Shown: piece after piece, positions 47,141-57,082 of the stretch
How the letters are laid out: the number at the start of each line of letters is the position of its first letter
How positions within the stretch are numbered: the first letter of the stretch is position 1
NCBI RefSeq assembly: GCF_031127905.1
Contig: NZ_JARXIC010000005.1
Coordinates: 124,001 to 188,000, forward strand
Reading direction: 5' to 3'
From: Thalassobacterium sedimentorum
GTDB taxonomy: Bacteria > Verrucomicrobiota > Verrucomicrobiia > Opitutales > Coraliomargaritaceae
DNA: 64,000 nt
Translations under genes and position numbers: made by a program
Notes under the pieces: model-generated
What the model was told of the DNA's origin: nothing
Database searches by the model: none
What the model saw: only the letters and a program-made list of their open reading frames with translations

Positions 47141-48193
47141 TTACTGAGACTCGGAAGGCAGAGACTTCACCGTTTTTTCGAGTTGATCAAACCTTTTGAA
47201 AAGATCCGGCAACTTTCGTTGTAAAACGGTCATTCGATTAAAGAGCATCATGGGCATTGCAGGATAACCGCGCACTTTTAACTGTGGCTCGATATCACTG
47301 ACCACCGCAGTACCGCCTGCAATCATTACACCCGAACCGATGTTTAAATGCCCGGCGAGTCCCGCTTGGCCGCCCACAACGACTCCATCCCCAAGGGTCG
47401 TGCTACCGCTAATGCCGACTTGGGCAACAATTAAACAATGACGACCGATACGTACATTATGTGCAATCTGCACCTGATTATCAATTTTGGTGCCCTGACC
47501 GATCTGGGTAGATCCAAATCGAGCGCGGTCGATAGTAGTATTGGCGCCGACATCCACATCTGCAGCCGTCACCACATTCCCGATCTGAGGAACCCGCTGG
47601 TGCGCACCATCTAAATACTCATAACCATAGCCATCTGAACCGATCACGCAGCCCGGTAATAGTCGGTTACGCTCACCAATCACGCAGTAATCCCCAATCG
47701 ATACCCGACTAGCAATCTCAGCCCCATCCCCCACAATGGCGGAACGACCGAGGCACACATGGCTCGCCAATACAGCTGCCCCGACTCGCGCCTCTGCACC
47801 AATGTAACAAAAGGCCCCCACACTAGCCTCAGGAGCAATGACGGCACCGGACTCCACCACTGCCGTAGGATGAATCCCCGGCGCTGGCGCTGGCAACAGA
47901 GTACGCTCAATATCCCGACAAATTAATGCAAGTGCGAACGAGGGGTTCTCAAGTTTGAGGTAAAGTTGCCCCTCACTCGGAAAAAGCTCATAGTCTTTCG
48001 GCACCAGAACCACCGAAGCCTGAGAGTCGGCGACCGCCGATCGATATTTCGGATTGCCTAGAAAGGAGAGGTCTCCCGTGGTCGCCTCAGACAACGACGC
48101 AATGCCCTGAATGGTGCCCTCAAAAGTGCCGAGAACCTCGCAGTCATCGCCCAGTATTTCCAGGATACGTGATATGGAATAAGCTAGTGCCAT
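47141..48193 (-). CDS. lpxD: UDP-3-O-acylglucosamine N-acyltransferase
   Basis: 350 residues from the ATG at 48193. The reading frame is open to 48262, but that stretch encodes the skp terminator hairpin, so the 48193 start (MALAYSISRILEIL) is chosen. LpxD adds the N-linked acyl chain of lipid A. The N-terminal uridine-binding domain contains LSFLGNPKYRSAV, and the left-handed beta-helix of hexapeptide repeats contains the catalytic His region (IAHNVRIGRHCLIVAQVGISGSTTLGDGVVVGGQAGLAGHL). The C-terminal helix ends the protein. Presence of lpxD implies true LPS. Confidence 0.95.
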   Translation of the reverse strand: MALAYSISRILEILGDDCEVLGTFEGTIQGIASLSEATTGDLSFLGNPKYRSAVADSQASVVLVPKDYELFPSEGQLYLKLENPSFALALICRDIERTLLPAPAPGIHPTAVVESGAVIAPEASVGAFCYIGAEARVGAAVLASHVCLGRSAIVGDGAEIASRVSIGDYCVIGERNRLLPGCVIGSDGYGYEYLDGAHQRVPQIGNVVTAADVDVGANTTIDRARFGSTQIGQGTKIDNQVQIAHNVRIGRHCLIVAQVGISGSTTLGDGVVVGGQAGLAGHLNIGSGVMIAGGTAVVSDIEPQLKVRGYPAMPMMLFNRMTVLQRKLPDLFKRFDQLEKTVKSLPSESQ

Positions 48194-48207
48194 AATGAGT
48201 AAAAAAT

Positions 48208-48241
48208 AAAAAACCCTGTCCTTAGCGAGAACAGGGTTTTT
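48208..48241 (-). terminator. Strong intrinsic terminator between skp and lpxD
   Basis: On the minus strand a 12-pair stem (AAAAACCCTGT against ACAGGGTTTTT with flanking A/T pairs) has an 11-base loop and a following T-rich run. It begins about 22 bases after the skp stop and ends 15 bases before the lpxD ATG. It should limit lpxD transcription from the bamA-skp promoter. Confidence 0.85.
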
Positions 48242-48262
48242 AAAAAGTGAGCCAACAGACAA

Positions 48263-48805
48263 TTAATTCGCTGCGTTCAACACGGCGATCACTGCATCAG
48301 AAATTTCTAAGGAATCAGAAGTATAGATCACAGTGTTTTTAGGAACTACGAGATCAATACCTTTGTCTTCAGCAACTGTCTTAACCGCTTCGACAGCCTT
48401 CGCTTGAAGCGGTGCAAGCTCCTCTTGCTGGCCTTGTTGAGCCAACTGCTGTGCTTGCTGACGGAATTGCTGAAGCTCAACTTGGGCCTGCTGCAATCGT
48501 TGTTGTAACTCGCCTACTTTGGCTTGAGCTTCATTGCGCGCTTCATCACTCGCGGCTGGGTTTTTCGCTTTGGTTTCAACTGAGCGTCCCTCAGCTACAA
48601 TTGATTCAATGCTAGCCTGCATTTTCTTCATTTCCTCCTCAACAGGAGCCACGGAGCCTTTCACCTTCTCAACAGCTGCCTGGAAAGCGGAATAATCCGC
48701 GAGAACACGTTGCACATCCACCACGCCGACGACGGGTGTTTTTTGTGCGAAAAGACCTGTAGCGATCAAAAGTGATGCGATAAATACTGTAGCGATTTTT
48801 TTCAT
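48263..48805 (-). CDS. skp: Periplasmic chaperone Skp/OmpH
   Basis: 180 residues with a signal peptide (IATVFIASLLIATGLFA). VVGVVDVQRVLADYSAFQ is the Skp N-terminal strand. A long Gln/Glu/Ala-rich coiled-coil (about 45-125) forms the tentacles, and the C-terminal strand region VPKNTVIYTSDSLEISDAVIAVLN closes the fold. Skp holds unfolded outer-membrane proteins for BamA. Conserved order bamA-skp-lpxD. Confidence 0.93.
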   Translation of the reverse strand: MKKIATVFIASLLIATGLFAQKTPVVGVVDVQRVLADYSAFQAAVEKVKGSVAPVEEEMKKMQASIESIVAEGRSVETKAKNPAASDEARNEAQAKVGELQQRLQQAQVELQQFRQQAQQLAQQGQQEELAPLQAKAVEAVKTVAEDKGIDLVVPKNTVIYTSDSLEISDAVIAVLNAAN

Positions 48806-48848
48806 ATAATATGTGTAGTTGGAATTGAGATGTTAGAATTAAGCATCA

Positions 48849-51233
48849 CTAGAAACGCGTGCCAAAGGAAAAATTGAATTGAGTGCCACCCGCGGCACCG
48901 TCTGGAGATGTGATTGGAATACCTAAGTCTAACTTTAGCGGTGAGCCCATCAGCATAATACGCGCACCAACGCCCCAGTTATCGGCATAATTTGACATAC
49001 TGAAATCAAAATCATTTTCGTTAACGAAGCCCCAATCATAGAACACAACCAGACCTAAAGGTTCCGCAATTCGGAACCCATATTCAAAAGAAACCATCGA
49101 ATATGAATTACCACCGACCGACTCGCTGGAGTCATCCGGGTCACGTGGCCCGACTTCACGATAATCAAAGCCTCGCAAAGTATCCGGACCGCCTAAGTAA
49201 AATCGGTCATAAAATGGAACGATTTCACTCTGCCCGAAAGGCGTCACACTGCCCATACGTCCCACAATCGACAAGGATTGCTGCAGTGTATCAAAAGTAG
49301 GAATAAAGTGAGCAGTGCGCCCTTCAAATTTGTAGTAATTCACGTCCCCCCCGAGCCCCGCATATTCCACACTGAGCGTCGAGCGATTCCCCTTACGCGT
49401 AAATACCAGTGTCTCACGTGTATCACGCAGGAAGGTAAGACCGACTTTAGAAACAATGTCCTCCCCCTCAGCACGCTGGAAGACATCAGCAATACCGTCT
49501 CCTGTAATAGAACCATCTCCATTATCTACAGCACCAGTTGCAGTAGGATCGCGGTCGACATCAAAAATCTCAACTAATTCAAGACGATACGACAGACGCG
49601 CTTCAACCAATTCGAAAAGTCGGCGACGCAAATACAGCTCAAAACCAGTTCGAAGCTCGTTATAATCCGCACTATTGTAGTCGGACTCTGTGCGATAAAT
49701 TTCGACACCAAATGCGAGGCGTTGCTCAAAGAGCCAGGGTTCCTCGAATGCGATCACGATCTGATTACTACTGGTGCCCAAGGATGCACGGAAACGAAAC
49801 TTCTGTCCGTCACCCTGAAAACCAGAGCGCCAATTAAAGAGATCAAAGTTACCTTGGGAGATTTCGAAATAAATGACAGCACTCTCAACTGAACCAAAGC
49901 CTGCACCGAAAGTGAAATTCCCGGTACGACCTTCTCGCACGGTGACCCCTAGATCTTTACGCCCCGGCACATTAGTCGGCTCAGGGTTCAAGCGAACATC
50001 CTCGAAGAAGCTCGTATTTTGCAAACGACGCTGACTGACTTCCATGCGCGTGCGGTCGAAAACATCCCCCGGGCTCAACGCTAGCTCCCGCACGATCACG
50101 CGCGCCTTCGACTTAGTGTTCCCTTCGACTTTAATTGATTCTACATAAAATTTCTCACTCTCCCGAATACGGAAAACAACATCGATTTCACGCGTTTCCA
50201 TATTGGGCACTCGCTCCGCACGTACGCTGGTATCCAAGTAACCATTAGAAGTGTAATACTCACGGATCGCTGTAGCCGCATCATCTACATTCTGTGGAGA
50301 AAATGGCGCCCCAGAAACAAGACGCGTCGCTCCTAACAGTTCGGATGAAGTGTAAACCGTGGCATTTTCAACAGTGAAATCACCTAAAAAGTACAACTGC
50401 CCTTCTACAACAGGAATTGTAATCACAATCTCGTCAGCTTCAACAAACGAGATATCGACCTTATCATCCTCAATAACACTGTCTAAGAAGCCTGCATCTC
50501 GATAGAACTTCCGTAAAATATCCAAGTCTTCCTTAAACTTCTTCTCATCAAACTTCCCCGAACCGAGTAACCATGACAACCAATTATGCTCTGCAGTCTC
50601 CAATTGAGAACGTAATTTTTTGTCCGAAAAAGTGGTATTTCCTTCAAAGTTAATCTCAGCGATCCGAACCTTGCCTCCTTCATCGATATCATAATTAACG
50701 ACTGCATAGCCAGTCTGCTCATCACGCTGAATTCGATAATCAACCTCAACGTCGGGAAAGCCCTTCTCCACATAATATTCTGCAATCGCATCAGCACCTA
50801 CGCTAACTTGATACTCATCAAGCGGTTGGCCACTTTCAACCTCAGCCTTTGACGCAAGTCGAGAATCGGAATAGGAATCATTTCCAAGAAAACGGATACG
50901 CTCGATAGTATACTTGGAAACAAGCTCGAAGACGACATCGATAGTCTCATTCTCAGCCTTATCAACCCGAACCTCCACAAACTCAAAATAACCAGTGCTA
51001 TACAGAGTGCGAATGGATTGATCGAGCAGCGCCGGGTTGTAGTTCATGCCGGGACGCAACTGAATATTACCAAAAATATACTGATCACTGACTGCACGAA
51101 AGCCCGAAAACTCTGGAACAATTCGGTTGATAACCGGATAAGTATCAGCCTCCTGAGCGAATGATGATTGCGTCGACAAACCGAAAGCAAGCAAGCTGGC
51201 TACGGTAAAAAGTAATTTCTGAATAATTCGCAT
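48849..51233 (-). CDS. bamA: Outer-membrane protein assembly factor BamA
   Basis: 794 residues with a signal peptide ending FAQE. Five POTRA domains are visible by their repeats (for example [72 protein letters not shown]). The 16-strand barrel contains the loop-6 motif [18 protein letters not shown] and a final aromatic strand ending FGTRF. BamA inserts outer-membrane proteins. An acidic calcium-like insert ([18 protein letters not shown]) lies in one barrel loop. Confidence 0.96.
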   Translation of the reverse strand: MRIIQKLLFTVASLLAFGLSTQSSFAQEADTYPVINRIVPEFSGFRAVSDQYIFGNIQLRPGMNYNPALLDQSIRTLYSTGYFEFVEVRVDKAENETIDVVFELVSKYTIERIRFLGNDSYSDSRLASKAEVESGQPLDEYQVSVGADAIAEYYVEKGFPDVEVDYRIQRDEQTGYAVVNYDIDEGGKVRIAEINFEGNTTFSDKKLRSQLETAEHNWLSWLLGSGKFDEKKFKEDLDILRKFYRDAGFLDSVIEDDKVDISFVEADEIVITIPVVEGQLYFLGDFTVENATVYTSSELLGATRLVSGAPFSPQNVDDAATAIREYYTSNGYLDTSVRAERVPNMETREIDVVFRIRESEKFYVESIKVEGNTKSKARVIVRELALSPGDVFDRTRMEVSQRRLQNTSFFEDVRLNPEPTNVPGRKDLGVTVREGRTGNFTFGAGFGSVESAVIYFEISQGNFDLFNWRSGFQGDGQKFRFRASLGTSSNQIVIAFEEPWLFEQRLAFGVEIYRTESDYNSADYNELRTGFELYLRRRLFELVEARLSYRLELVEIFDVDRDPTATGAVDNGDGSITGDGIADVFQRAEGEDIVSKVGLTFLRDTRETLVFTRKGNRSTLSVEYAGLGGDVNYYKFEGRTAHFIPTFDTLQQSLSIVGRMGSVTPFGQSEIVPFYDRFYLGGPDTLRGFDYREVGPRDPDDSSESVGGNSYSMVSFEYGFRIAEPLGLVVFYDWGFVNENDFDFSMSNYADNWGVGARIMLMGSPLKLDLGIPITSPDGAAGGTQFNFSFGTRF

Positions 51234-51262
51234 TTGAAATAAGAAGTGGTGAAGCGAGGCCT

Positions 51263-52705
<1,443 letters not shown>

Positions 52706-52741
52706 CGTATTGGAATGCGTCTATACGACTATGCCTGCAAA

Positions 52742-53242
52742 TTACTCGTCGTCAGCAGACTCTTCAGAATCCGAACCTTCTTCGATAGGATTCTCGGAAA
52801 CAACTTCAAACTTAAGTTCAGTTTCAACGTCAGAGTGAAGCTTTACAGCGGCTGTGTGCGAACCAAGTTCCTTAATCGGCGCAGCCAGTTGAAGTTGTTT
52901 CTTGGTAAGTTCGATGCCCTCTTCCTTGAGGCGTTCAAGTAGATCGTTTGCAGTCACTGCACCGAACATCTTACCGCCCTCGCCCGTCTTCACCGCGATC
53001 GCGATGCTTGTCTTCTCAACACGCTCACTCAGTGTGCGTGCATCTTCGAATTCTTTTTGCTCACGTGCTTCACGTGCTTTCAGCAAAGACTCTACGTGTT
53101 TTTTGTTTGCCTGCGTGATTGGCAAAGCCAGCTTGCGAGGAAGCAAAAAATTGCGGGCGTAGCCTGCTTTTACGGTGACTGTGTCGCCTTCGGCGCCGAG
53201 TCCAGAGATGGGTTGGAGGAGGAGAACCTGATTGTTGGCCAT
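52742..53242 (-). CDS. rplI: 50S ribosomal protein L9
   Basis: 166 residues. The N-terminal QVLLLQPISGLGAEGDTVTVKAGYARNFLLPRKLALP is the L9 signature. The long connecting helix and the C-terminal domain (GEGGKMFGAVTANDLLERLKEEGIEL) follow. An acidic tail of about 20 residues (SDSEESADDE) extends past the usual end. It lies between ssb and dnaB. Confidence 0.97.
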   Translation of the reverse strand: MANNQVLLLQPISGLGAEGDTVTVKAGYARNFLLPRKLALPITQANKKHVESLLKAREAREQKEFEDARTLSERVEKTSIAIAVKTGEGGKMFGAVTANDLLERLKEEGIELTKKQLQLAAPIKELGSHTAAVKLHSDVETELKFEVVSENPIEEGSDSEESADDE

Positions 53243-53301
53243 GATACGTTCTTTGATTAAATGTGTTATAGAAAGAGTATGAGAGTTTACAGCTGTACAG
53301 C

Positions 53302-53775
53302 TTAGAAGGGGACGTCTTCGTCAAGGGTGTCGCCATCTGCAGAGAAATCATTACTCGTAGCTGGCTTGGACACACGCTTGGGCGGCGAACTTTGTTCATA
53401 TCCAGCAGCGGATGAACTCGAAGCACTACTAGAGTCATTGTCATCGCGACCACCGACAAATTGGAAATTTTCCAAAACAACACCCAGCTTACTACGTTTT
53501 TGCCCGTCGTTGGTCTCCCATTGATCAAGCTTCAGACGCCCCTCAACCATGAGTGGACGTCCTTTACGCATGTATTTAGTGATCACCTCGGCCTGCTTAC
53601 CGAATGCGTCAATATCCACGAAGGTGGTTTCTTCCCTGCGTTCGCCGTCCTTGGTCGAATAGACACGCGAAACGGCCATACCGAGCTTGCAAATTGTATT
53701 ACCATTGGCCGTCACGCGAGTTTCAGGGTCGCGTGTTAAGTTTCCTAGCAGAATAACTTTATTAAAGGAGGCCAT
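53302..53775 (-). CDS. ssb: Single-stranded DNA-binding protein
   Basis: 157 residues. The OB fold shows FNKVILLGNLTRDPETRVTANGNTICKLGMAVSR and FVDIDAFGKQAEVITKYMRKGRPLMVEGRL; a Ser-rich disordered linker follows, and the acidic tip DEDVPF that recruits replication and repair partners. Order rpsF-ssb-rplI is conserved, but rpsR, normally between ssb and rplI, is not there. Confidence 0.97.
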   Translation of the reverse strand: MASFNKVILLGNLTRDPETRVTANGNTICKLGMAVSRVYSTKDGERREETTFVDIDAFGKQAEVITKYMRKGRPLMVEGRLKLDQWETNDGQKRSKLGVVLENFQFVGGRDDNDSSSASSSSAAGYEQSSPPKRVSKPATSNDFSADGDTLDEDVPF

Positions 53776-53796
53776 GGTAATCGACGAGATGCAGAA

Positions 53797-54096
53797 TTAG
53801 ACAGACTGGGTAAAGATGCGATTCACGCGCTTGTCGAGCTTAAGCTTCTCATTCAGAGTCGCTGGCACCTCGCTGGTCGCTTCGAAATAGATTTCGACAT
53901 AATGTCCTTGAGTAAAGCGACGGTCGGCAGCACGTGCAAACTCGCGCATTCCTAGGTCTTCACTATCGGAAGGCTCAGCTCCAATAGACTTCAGGATTTC
54001 ATTAAGATCAGCCAAAACCTTAGCGGAATCGTCTTCAGATTCGCGGAGGTCGAGGATGAAAGTGGCTTTATAGTTATTTTTGGTCGTTGCGCTCAT
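53797..54096 (-). CDS. rpsF: 30S ribosomal protein S6
   Basis: 99 residues. NYKATFILDLRESEDDSAKVLADLNEILKSIGAE and the C-terminal ADRRFTQGHYVEIYFEATSEVPATLNEKLKLDKRVNRI match the S6 ferredoxin-like fold. Its start lies within the last 23 bases of pth, so translation is coupled. S6 binds S18 in the 30S platform. Confidence 0.93.
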   Translation of the reverse strand: MSATTKNNYKATFILDLRESEDDSAKVLADLNEILKSIGAEPSDSEDLGMREFARAADRRFTQGHYVEIYFEATSEVPATLNEKLKLDKRVNRIFTQSV

Positions 54097-54679
54097 GCGA
54101 TATAGCTTTGCGTTGGTTAATTGTGTTCATGGCAAGATCGAGCCCACTCTCTAAGATCAAATCTATTTGATCTAAAAACAGTGAGGTGCAATCTGCCAAA
54201 AGGGTTTGTTCGTCCTTAGAAAATTGACTAAGAACATAATCTGCGAGATCCATCTCTTTGTGCGGCTTCGCCCCAATTCCAACACGATAACGTGCGAAAC
54301 CAGCCCCGACTTGAGTCAGCAAATCAGCGATACCGTTGTGACCGCCTGCACTGCCGTTAACACTTAACTTGGTGCGCCCCAAATCTAACGTCAGGTCGTC
54401 ATAAATAACTAGCAGCGATTCGGAAGATAACTTACGATAGCGCAAGGCTGCCGCAAGCGAGCGCCCACTGGCATTCATAAAGGTTTGCGGCTTCAGGAGC
54501 ATCAGTTTGCGCCCTTCGTGTAGAGCAACCGCGACCTCTGCCTCGAAGCGCGCTTCATGTTTCCACGAAGCGCCACACCTTGCAGCCAGTAAGTCAACAA
54601 GGGAAAAACCAATGTTGTGTCGGGTATTGCGATATTTTAAGCCAGGATTTCCCAGGCCAGCAATTACCGCGATGGACAT
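54074..54679 (-). CDS. pth: Peptidyl-tRNA hydrolase
   Basis: 201 residues from the ATG at 54679; an ATG at 54709 adds ten unlikely residues. It recycles stalled peptidyl-tRNA. IAGLGNPGLKYRNTRHNIGF with the catalytic His, LLKPQTFMNASGRSL, YDDLTLDLGRTKLSVNGSAGGHNGI and YRVGIGAKP are the four conserved blocks. It lies between rplY and rpsF, as in many bacteria. Confidence 0.96.
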   Translation of the reverse strand: MSIAVIAGLGNPGLKYRNTRHNIGFSLVDLLAARCGASWKHEARFEAEVAVALHEGRKLMLLKPQTFMNASGRSLAAALRYRKLSSESLLVIYDDLTLDLGRTKLSVNGSAGGHNGIADLLTQVGAGFARYRVGIGAKPHKEMDLADYVLSQFSKDEQTLLADCTSLFLDQIDLILESGLDLAMNTINQRKAISHERNDQK

Positions 54680-54735
54680 TTGTAAAAGAACGAATTCCAG
54701 CAGCCACAATGAGCCACTGGATAAAGAAAAAAAGT

Positions 54736-55392
54736 TTACTTCCCTTCGGAAGCGTCGGCATCACTCACCTTCGTCGCAGGCACTTCATCTGCAGCCACCG
54801 ATGCGGCATCATCAGAATCACCTGCAGCGACCGTTGGCGCCAGGCAAGAAACCAAGACCTGATCCGGCTCGCCCAAATACTCAACATCTTCGAGCACAGG
54901 CAGATCACTAATATGAACCGCACCACCGACTGCCAGCTTAGACACATCCGCATTCACGTGGTCAGGAAGCTTGGATGGACGGCAACGAATCTCAACCTCG
55001 TGGCCATTTTGATCAATAATGCCGCCTTCATTACGCACACCGACACAATCCTCTTCACCGATCAAGTGCACGGGAACCTTCGTTGTAAACGCGTGACCAC
55101 GCTCTACCTCTTGAAAGTCAATATGGTCGATAGTGCTCTTAACTGCATGATACTGAACATCCTGCACGAGACAAAGAGCCGAATCGCCCTTTTCATCAGT
55201 CAATTCAACAAGTGCCGCACCACCACCGATTTCACGATTCAATGTGCGAAAATCAACCGCAGAAACGGAGATCGAGCGTGCATTACCCTGGCCATACAAT
55301 GAGGCAGGAATTTGACCCTCGGCACGAAGGCGGCGAGCAACACCGCGACCGGTGTTTTCACGATTGGATATCTTAAGTGTGTACTGTTGCAT
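54736..55392 (-). CDS. rplY: 50S ribosomal protein L25, CTC/TL5 form
   Basis: 218 residues from the ATG at 55392; the frame extends upstream through a hydrophobic stretch to 55563 but MQQYTLKISNRENTGRGVARRLRAEG is the true family start. The L25 domain binds 5S rRNA (GQIPASLYGQGNARSISV). The TL5 C-terminal domain follows (HVDFQEVERGHAFTTKVPVHLIGEEDCVGVRNEGGIID). An Ala/Asp/Glu-rich tail ends the protein. Confidence 0.94.
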   Translation of the reverse strand: MQQYTLKISNRENTGRGVARRLRAEGQIPASLYGQGNARSISVSAVDFRTLNREIGGGAALVELTDEKGDSALCLVQDVQYHAVKSTIDHIDFQEVERGHAFTTKVPVHLIGEEDCVGVRNEGGIIDQNGHEVEIRCRPSKLPDHVNADVSKLAVGGAVHISDLPVLEDVEYLGEPDQVLVSCLAPTVAAGDSDDAASVAADEVPATKVSDADASEGK

Positions 55393-55590
55393 GTCTAAAA
55401 TCTGGTGAAAATGCCATCTTGGGAAACGGCTTGAATCTGAGAAAACCGCGCAGAGTAAAAGAGACAAAACGAAAAGCAACCCTAACTTTATGGATTTTTT
55501 TCTTTTAGTGTCCTCGGCTCCCTCCACGCCCCCAATTCGATAGTATAGACTCCATGTATCCACTGATTTCCGCGCTCATAGCCTAGAATG

Positions 55591-55625
55591 TAAAAAAATC
55601 GCGCAGCCGTGTAGGCTGCGCGATT
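55591..55625 (-). terminator. Intrinsic terminator after the thioredoxin-like gene
   Basis: A perfect 12-pair stem AATCGCGCAGCC / GGCTGCGCGATT (55597-55608 and 55614-55625) with a five-base loop is followed on the minus strand by a run of T. It lies 30 bases after the stop of the gene at 55655. Confidence 0.9.
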
Positions 55626-55654
55626 CAGATAAAGTGGAATCCCCTGGCTGGCGA

Positions 55655-56101
55655 TTACTGAGCCGACGCGATGATCTGCTGTAGATGCTCTACATACTGC
55701 TCAGCTCCACCTCGGCGATAGCCCGTCTTCTCGATAAGTTGTCCCTCCGGCGAGAGGACCAAGATAGTCGGAAATCCTCGAATGCCATAGGCGCGCGCCA
55801 GAGCTTCATTCTGCGCCTTTAATTCAGAAGACTGAGTTTTCGAACGTGGAAAGTCCAACTCAACCAATACGAAGGCATCTTCAGCATACTCTTGAAAAGT
55901 TGGCTGACTAAAGACCTCCTCATCCAACTTGATACACCAGCCGCACCAGTCAGACCCGGTAAAATCGAGCAGCATAGGCTTTCCCTCTGCCTGTGCCTTG
56001 GCCTTTGCGGCATCAAAATCTGTCATCCACCCTGCCCCGGCACTGAATGATGCCTGCAGACCTAAGAGAGTAATGAGTGCGGTAATCAATATTTTTTTCA
56101 T
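55655..56101 (-). CDS. Secreted thioredoxin-like disulfide protein
   Basis: 148 residues with a signal peptide (ILITALITLLGLQASFSAGA). GKPMLLDFTGSDWCGWCIKLDEEVF carries the redox CxxC as CGWC, and GIRGFPTILVL carries the cis-Pro. This is the thioredoxin_7/DsbD-gamma-like group found in the periplasm of Bacteroidota and Verrucomicrobiota. It probably reduces or isomerises disulfides of exported proteins. It stands alone with its own terminator. Confidence 0.85.
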   Translation of the reverse strand: MKKILITALITLLGLQASFSAGAGWMTDFDAAKAKAQAEGKPMLLDFTGSDWCGWCIKLDEEVFSQPTFQEYAEDAFVLVELDFPRSKTQSSELKAQNEALARAYGIRGFPTILVLSPEGQLIEKTGYRRGGAEQYVEHLQQIIASAQ

Positions 56102-56222
56102 AATGTGTCTTTAATCTTAATTTGTATGGTGTTTCGGATTGTAAGATCCTTCAAAAGCCGAAGTATTCCCACGAAAATCCTTCAAATCCACAATTTAGAA
56201 AAATCGCCTCCAACAACTTGAG

Positions 56223-56241
56223 AATTTCAGGAACTGAAATT
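56223..56241 (+). promoter_or_regulatory. 19-bp palindrome upstream of the YugP-like protease gene
   Basis: AATTTCAG-GAA-CTGAAATT is a perfect eight-base inverted repeat with a three-base centre, 28 bases before the ATG at 56270. Size and place suit an operator for a dimeric regulator, but no regulator gene is adjacent. Confidence 0.4.
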
Positions 56242-56269
56242 GTTCTAAACGTTCTAAGAAGAACTAACT

Positions 56270-56938
56270 ATGATTACACCGATTTTCTTTTTTATCCTAA
56301 TACCTATGATCGTGGGCCTATGGGCTCAGATGAAAGTTAAAAGCGCCTATGGCAAATATGTCCAGGTCCCCTCACGTGGCCACATAACTGGGCGCGAAGC
56401 AGCCCAAGCCGTCATGGCAAGCGCTGGCATCCAGGACGTAGAAATAGTCGAGTGCCACGGCACGCTCACCGACCATTACGACCCAACCAACAAACGACTT
56501 GCGCTCAGCCAGGACAACTATCGCGGCACAAGCCTAGCCGCGCTAGGTGTTGCTGCTCACGAAGCTGGGCACGCCATTCAACATAAGCAGGAATACGCTC
56601 CACTCAATCTACGAATGTCGCTGGTACCAATCACTGGCTTTGCCTCACAATTCCTCCCTGTCATTATGTTTGGCGGCTTCTTCTTCGGCTTCGGCGCGAT
56701 CACAATCAATCTCGGCATTGCCGTATATCTGGTGTTGACCGTTTTCCAACTGGTCACTCTACCAGTAGAGTTTGACGCGAGCAAGCGCGCCAAGGCACAA
56801 TTAGTCGGGCTTGGCATCATCGACCAAGACGAACTGGTCGGCGTCAACAAAACTCTGGACGCCGCTGCCTACACTTACGTAGCCGCCTTTGTCAGTAGCT
56901 TGGGTTGGTTACTCTACTTTTTAGCTTCGCGCAGATAA
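56270..56938 (+). CDS. YugP-family membrane zinc metallopeptidase
   Basis: 222 residues. An N-terminal membrane helix is followed by SAYGKYVQVPSRGHITGREAAQAVMASAGI and the zinc site VAAHEAGHAIQH (HEAGH, HExxH type). Upstream, DHYDPTNKRLALSQDNYRGTSLAALGV is typical of this family. Further helices follow, plus LPVEFDASKRAKAQL, which holds the third ligand region, and a final helix. Length matches YugP homologues. Substrates unknown. It has its own terminator downstream. Confidence 0.93.
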   Translation: MITPIFFFILIPMIVGLWAQMKVKSAYGKYVQVPSRGHITGREAAQAVMASAGIQDVEIVECHGTLTDHYDPTNKRLALSQDNYRGTSLAALGVAAHEAGHAIQHKQEYAPLNLRMSLVPITGFASQFLPVIMFGGFFFGFGAITINLGIAVYLVLTVFQLVTLPVEFDASKRAKAQLVGLGIIDQDELVGVNKTLDAAAYTYVAAFVSSLGWLLYFLASRR

Positions 56939-56977
56939 AGCCTTCACATCAGTGGCACTCAAAGTAAAAAAGAATAC

Positions 56978-57007
56978 AAACGACCCAAAATTCGGGGTCG
57001 TTTTTTT
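56978..57007 (+). terminator. Intrinsic terminator after the YugP-like gene
   Basis: AAACGACCC and GGGTCGTTT pair around an eight-base loop, followed by T7. It lies 40 bases after the stop codon. Confidence 0.9.
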
Positions 57008-57082
57008 ACATTTATTTGACCCGACTCGGATTGCTAAAACCAACAGTCCTCACGTATAAAAATGTGCTCATCTTTTAAATGC

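Noticed and set aside
48194-48262. Extended N-terminus of LpxD
   Set aside because: The extra 23 codons consist of the skp terminator hairpin, and the family starts at the 48193 ATG.
54580-55302. 240-codon plus-strand frame opposite pth and rplY
   Set aside because: It lies antisense to two well-conserved housekeeping genes and has no recognisable domain.
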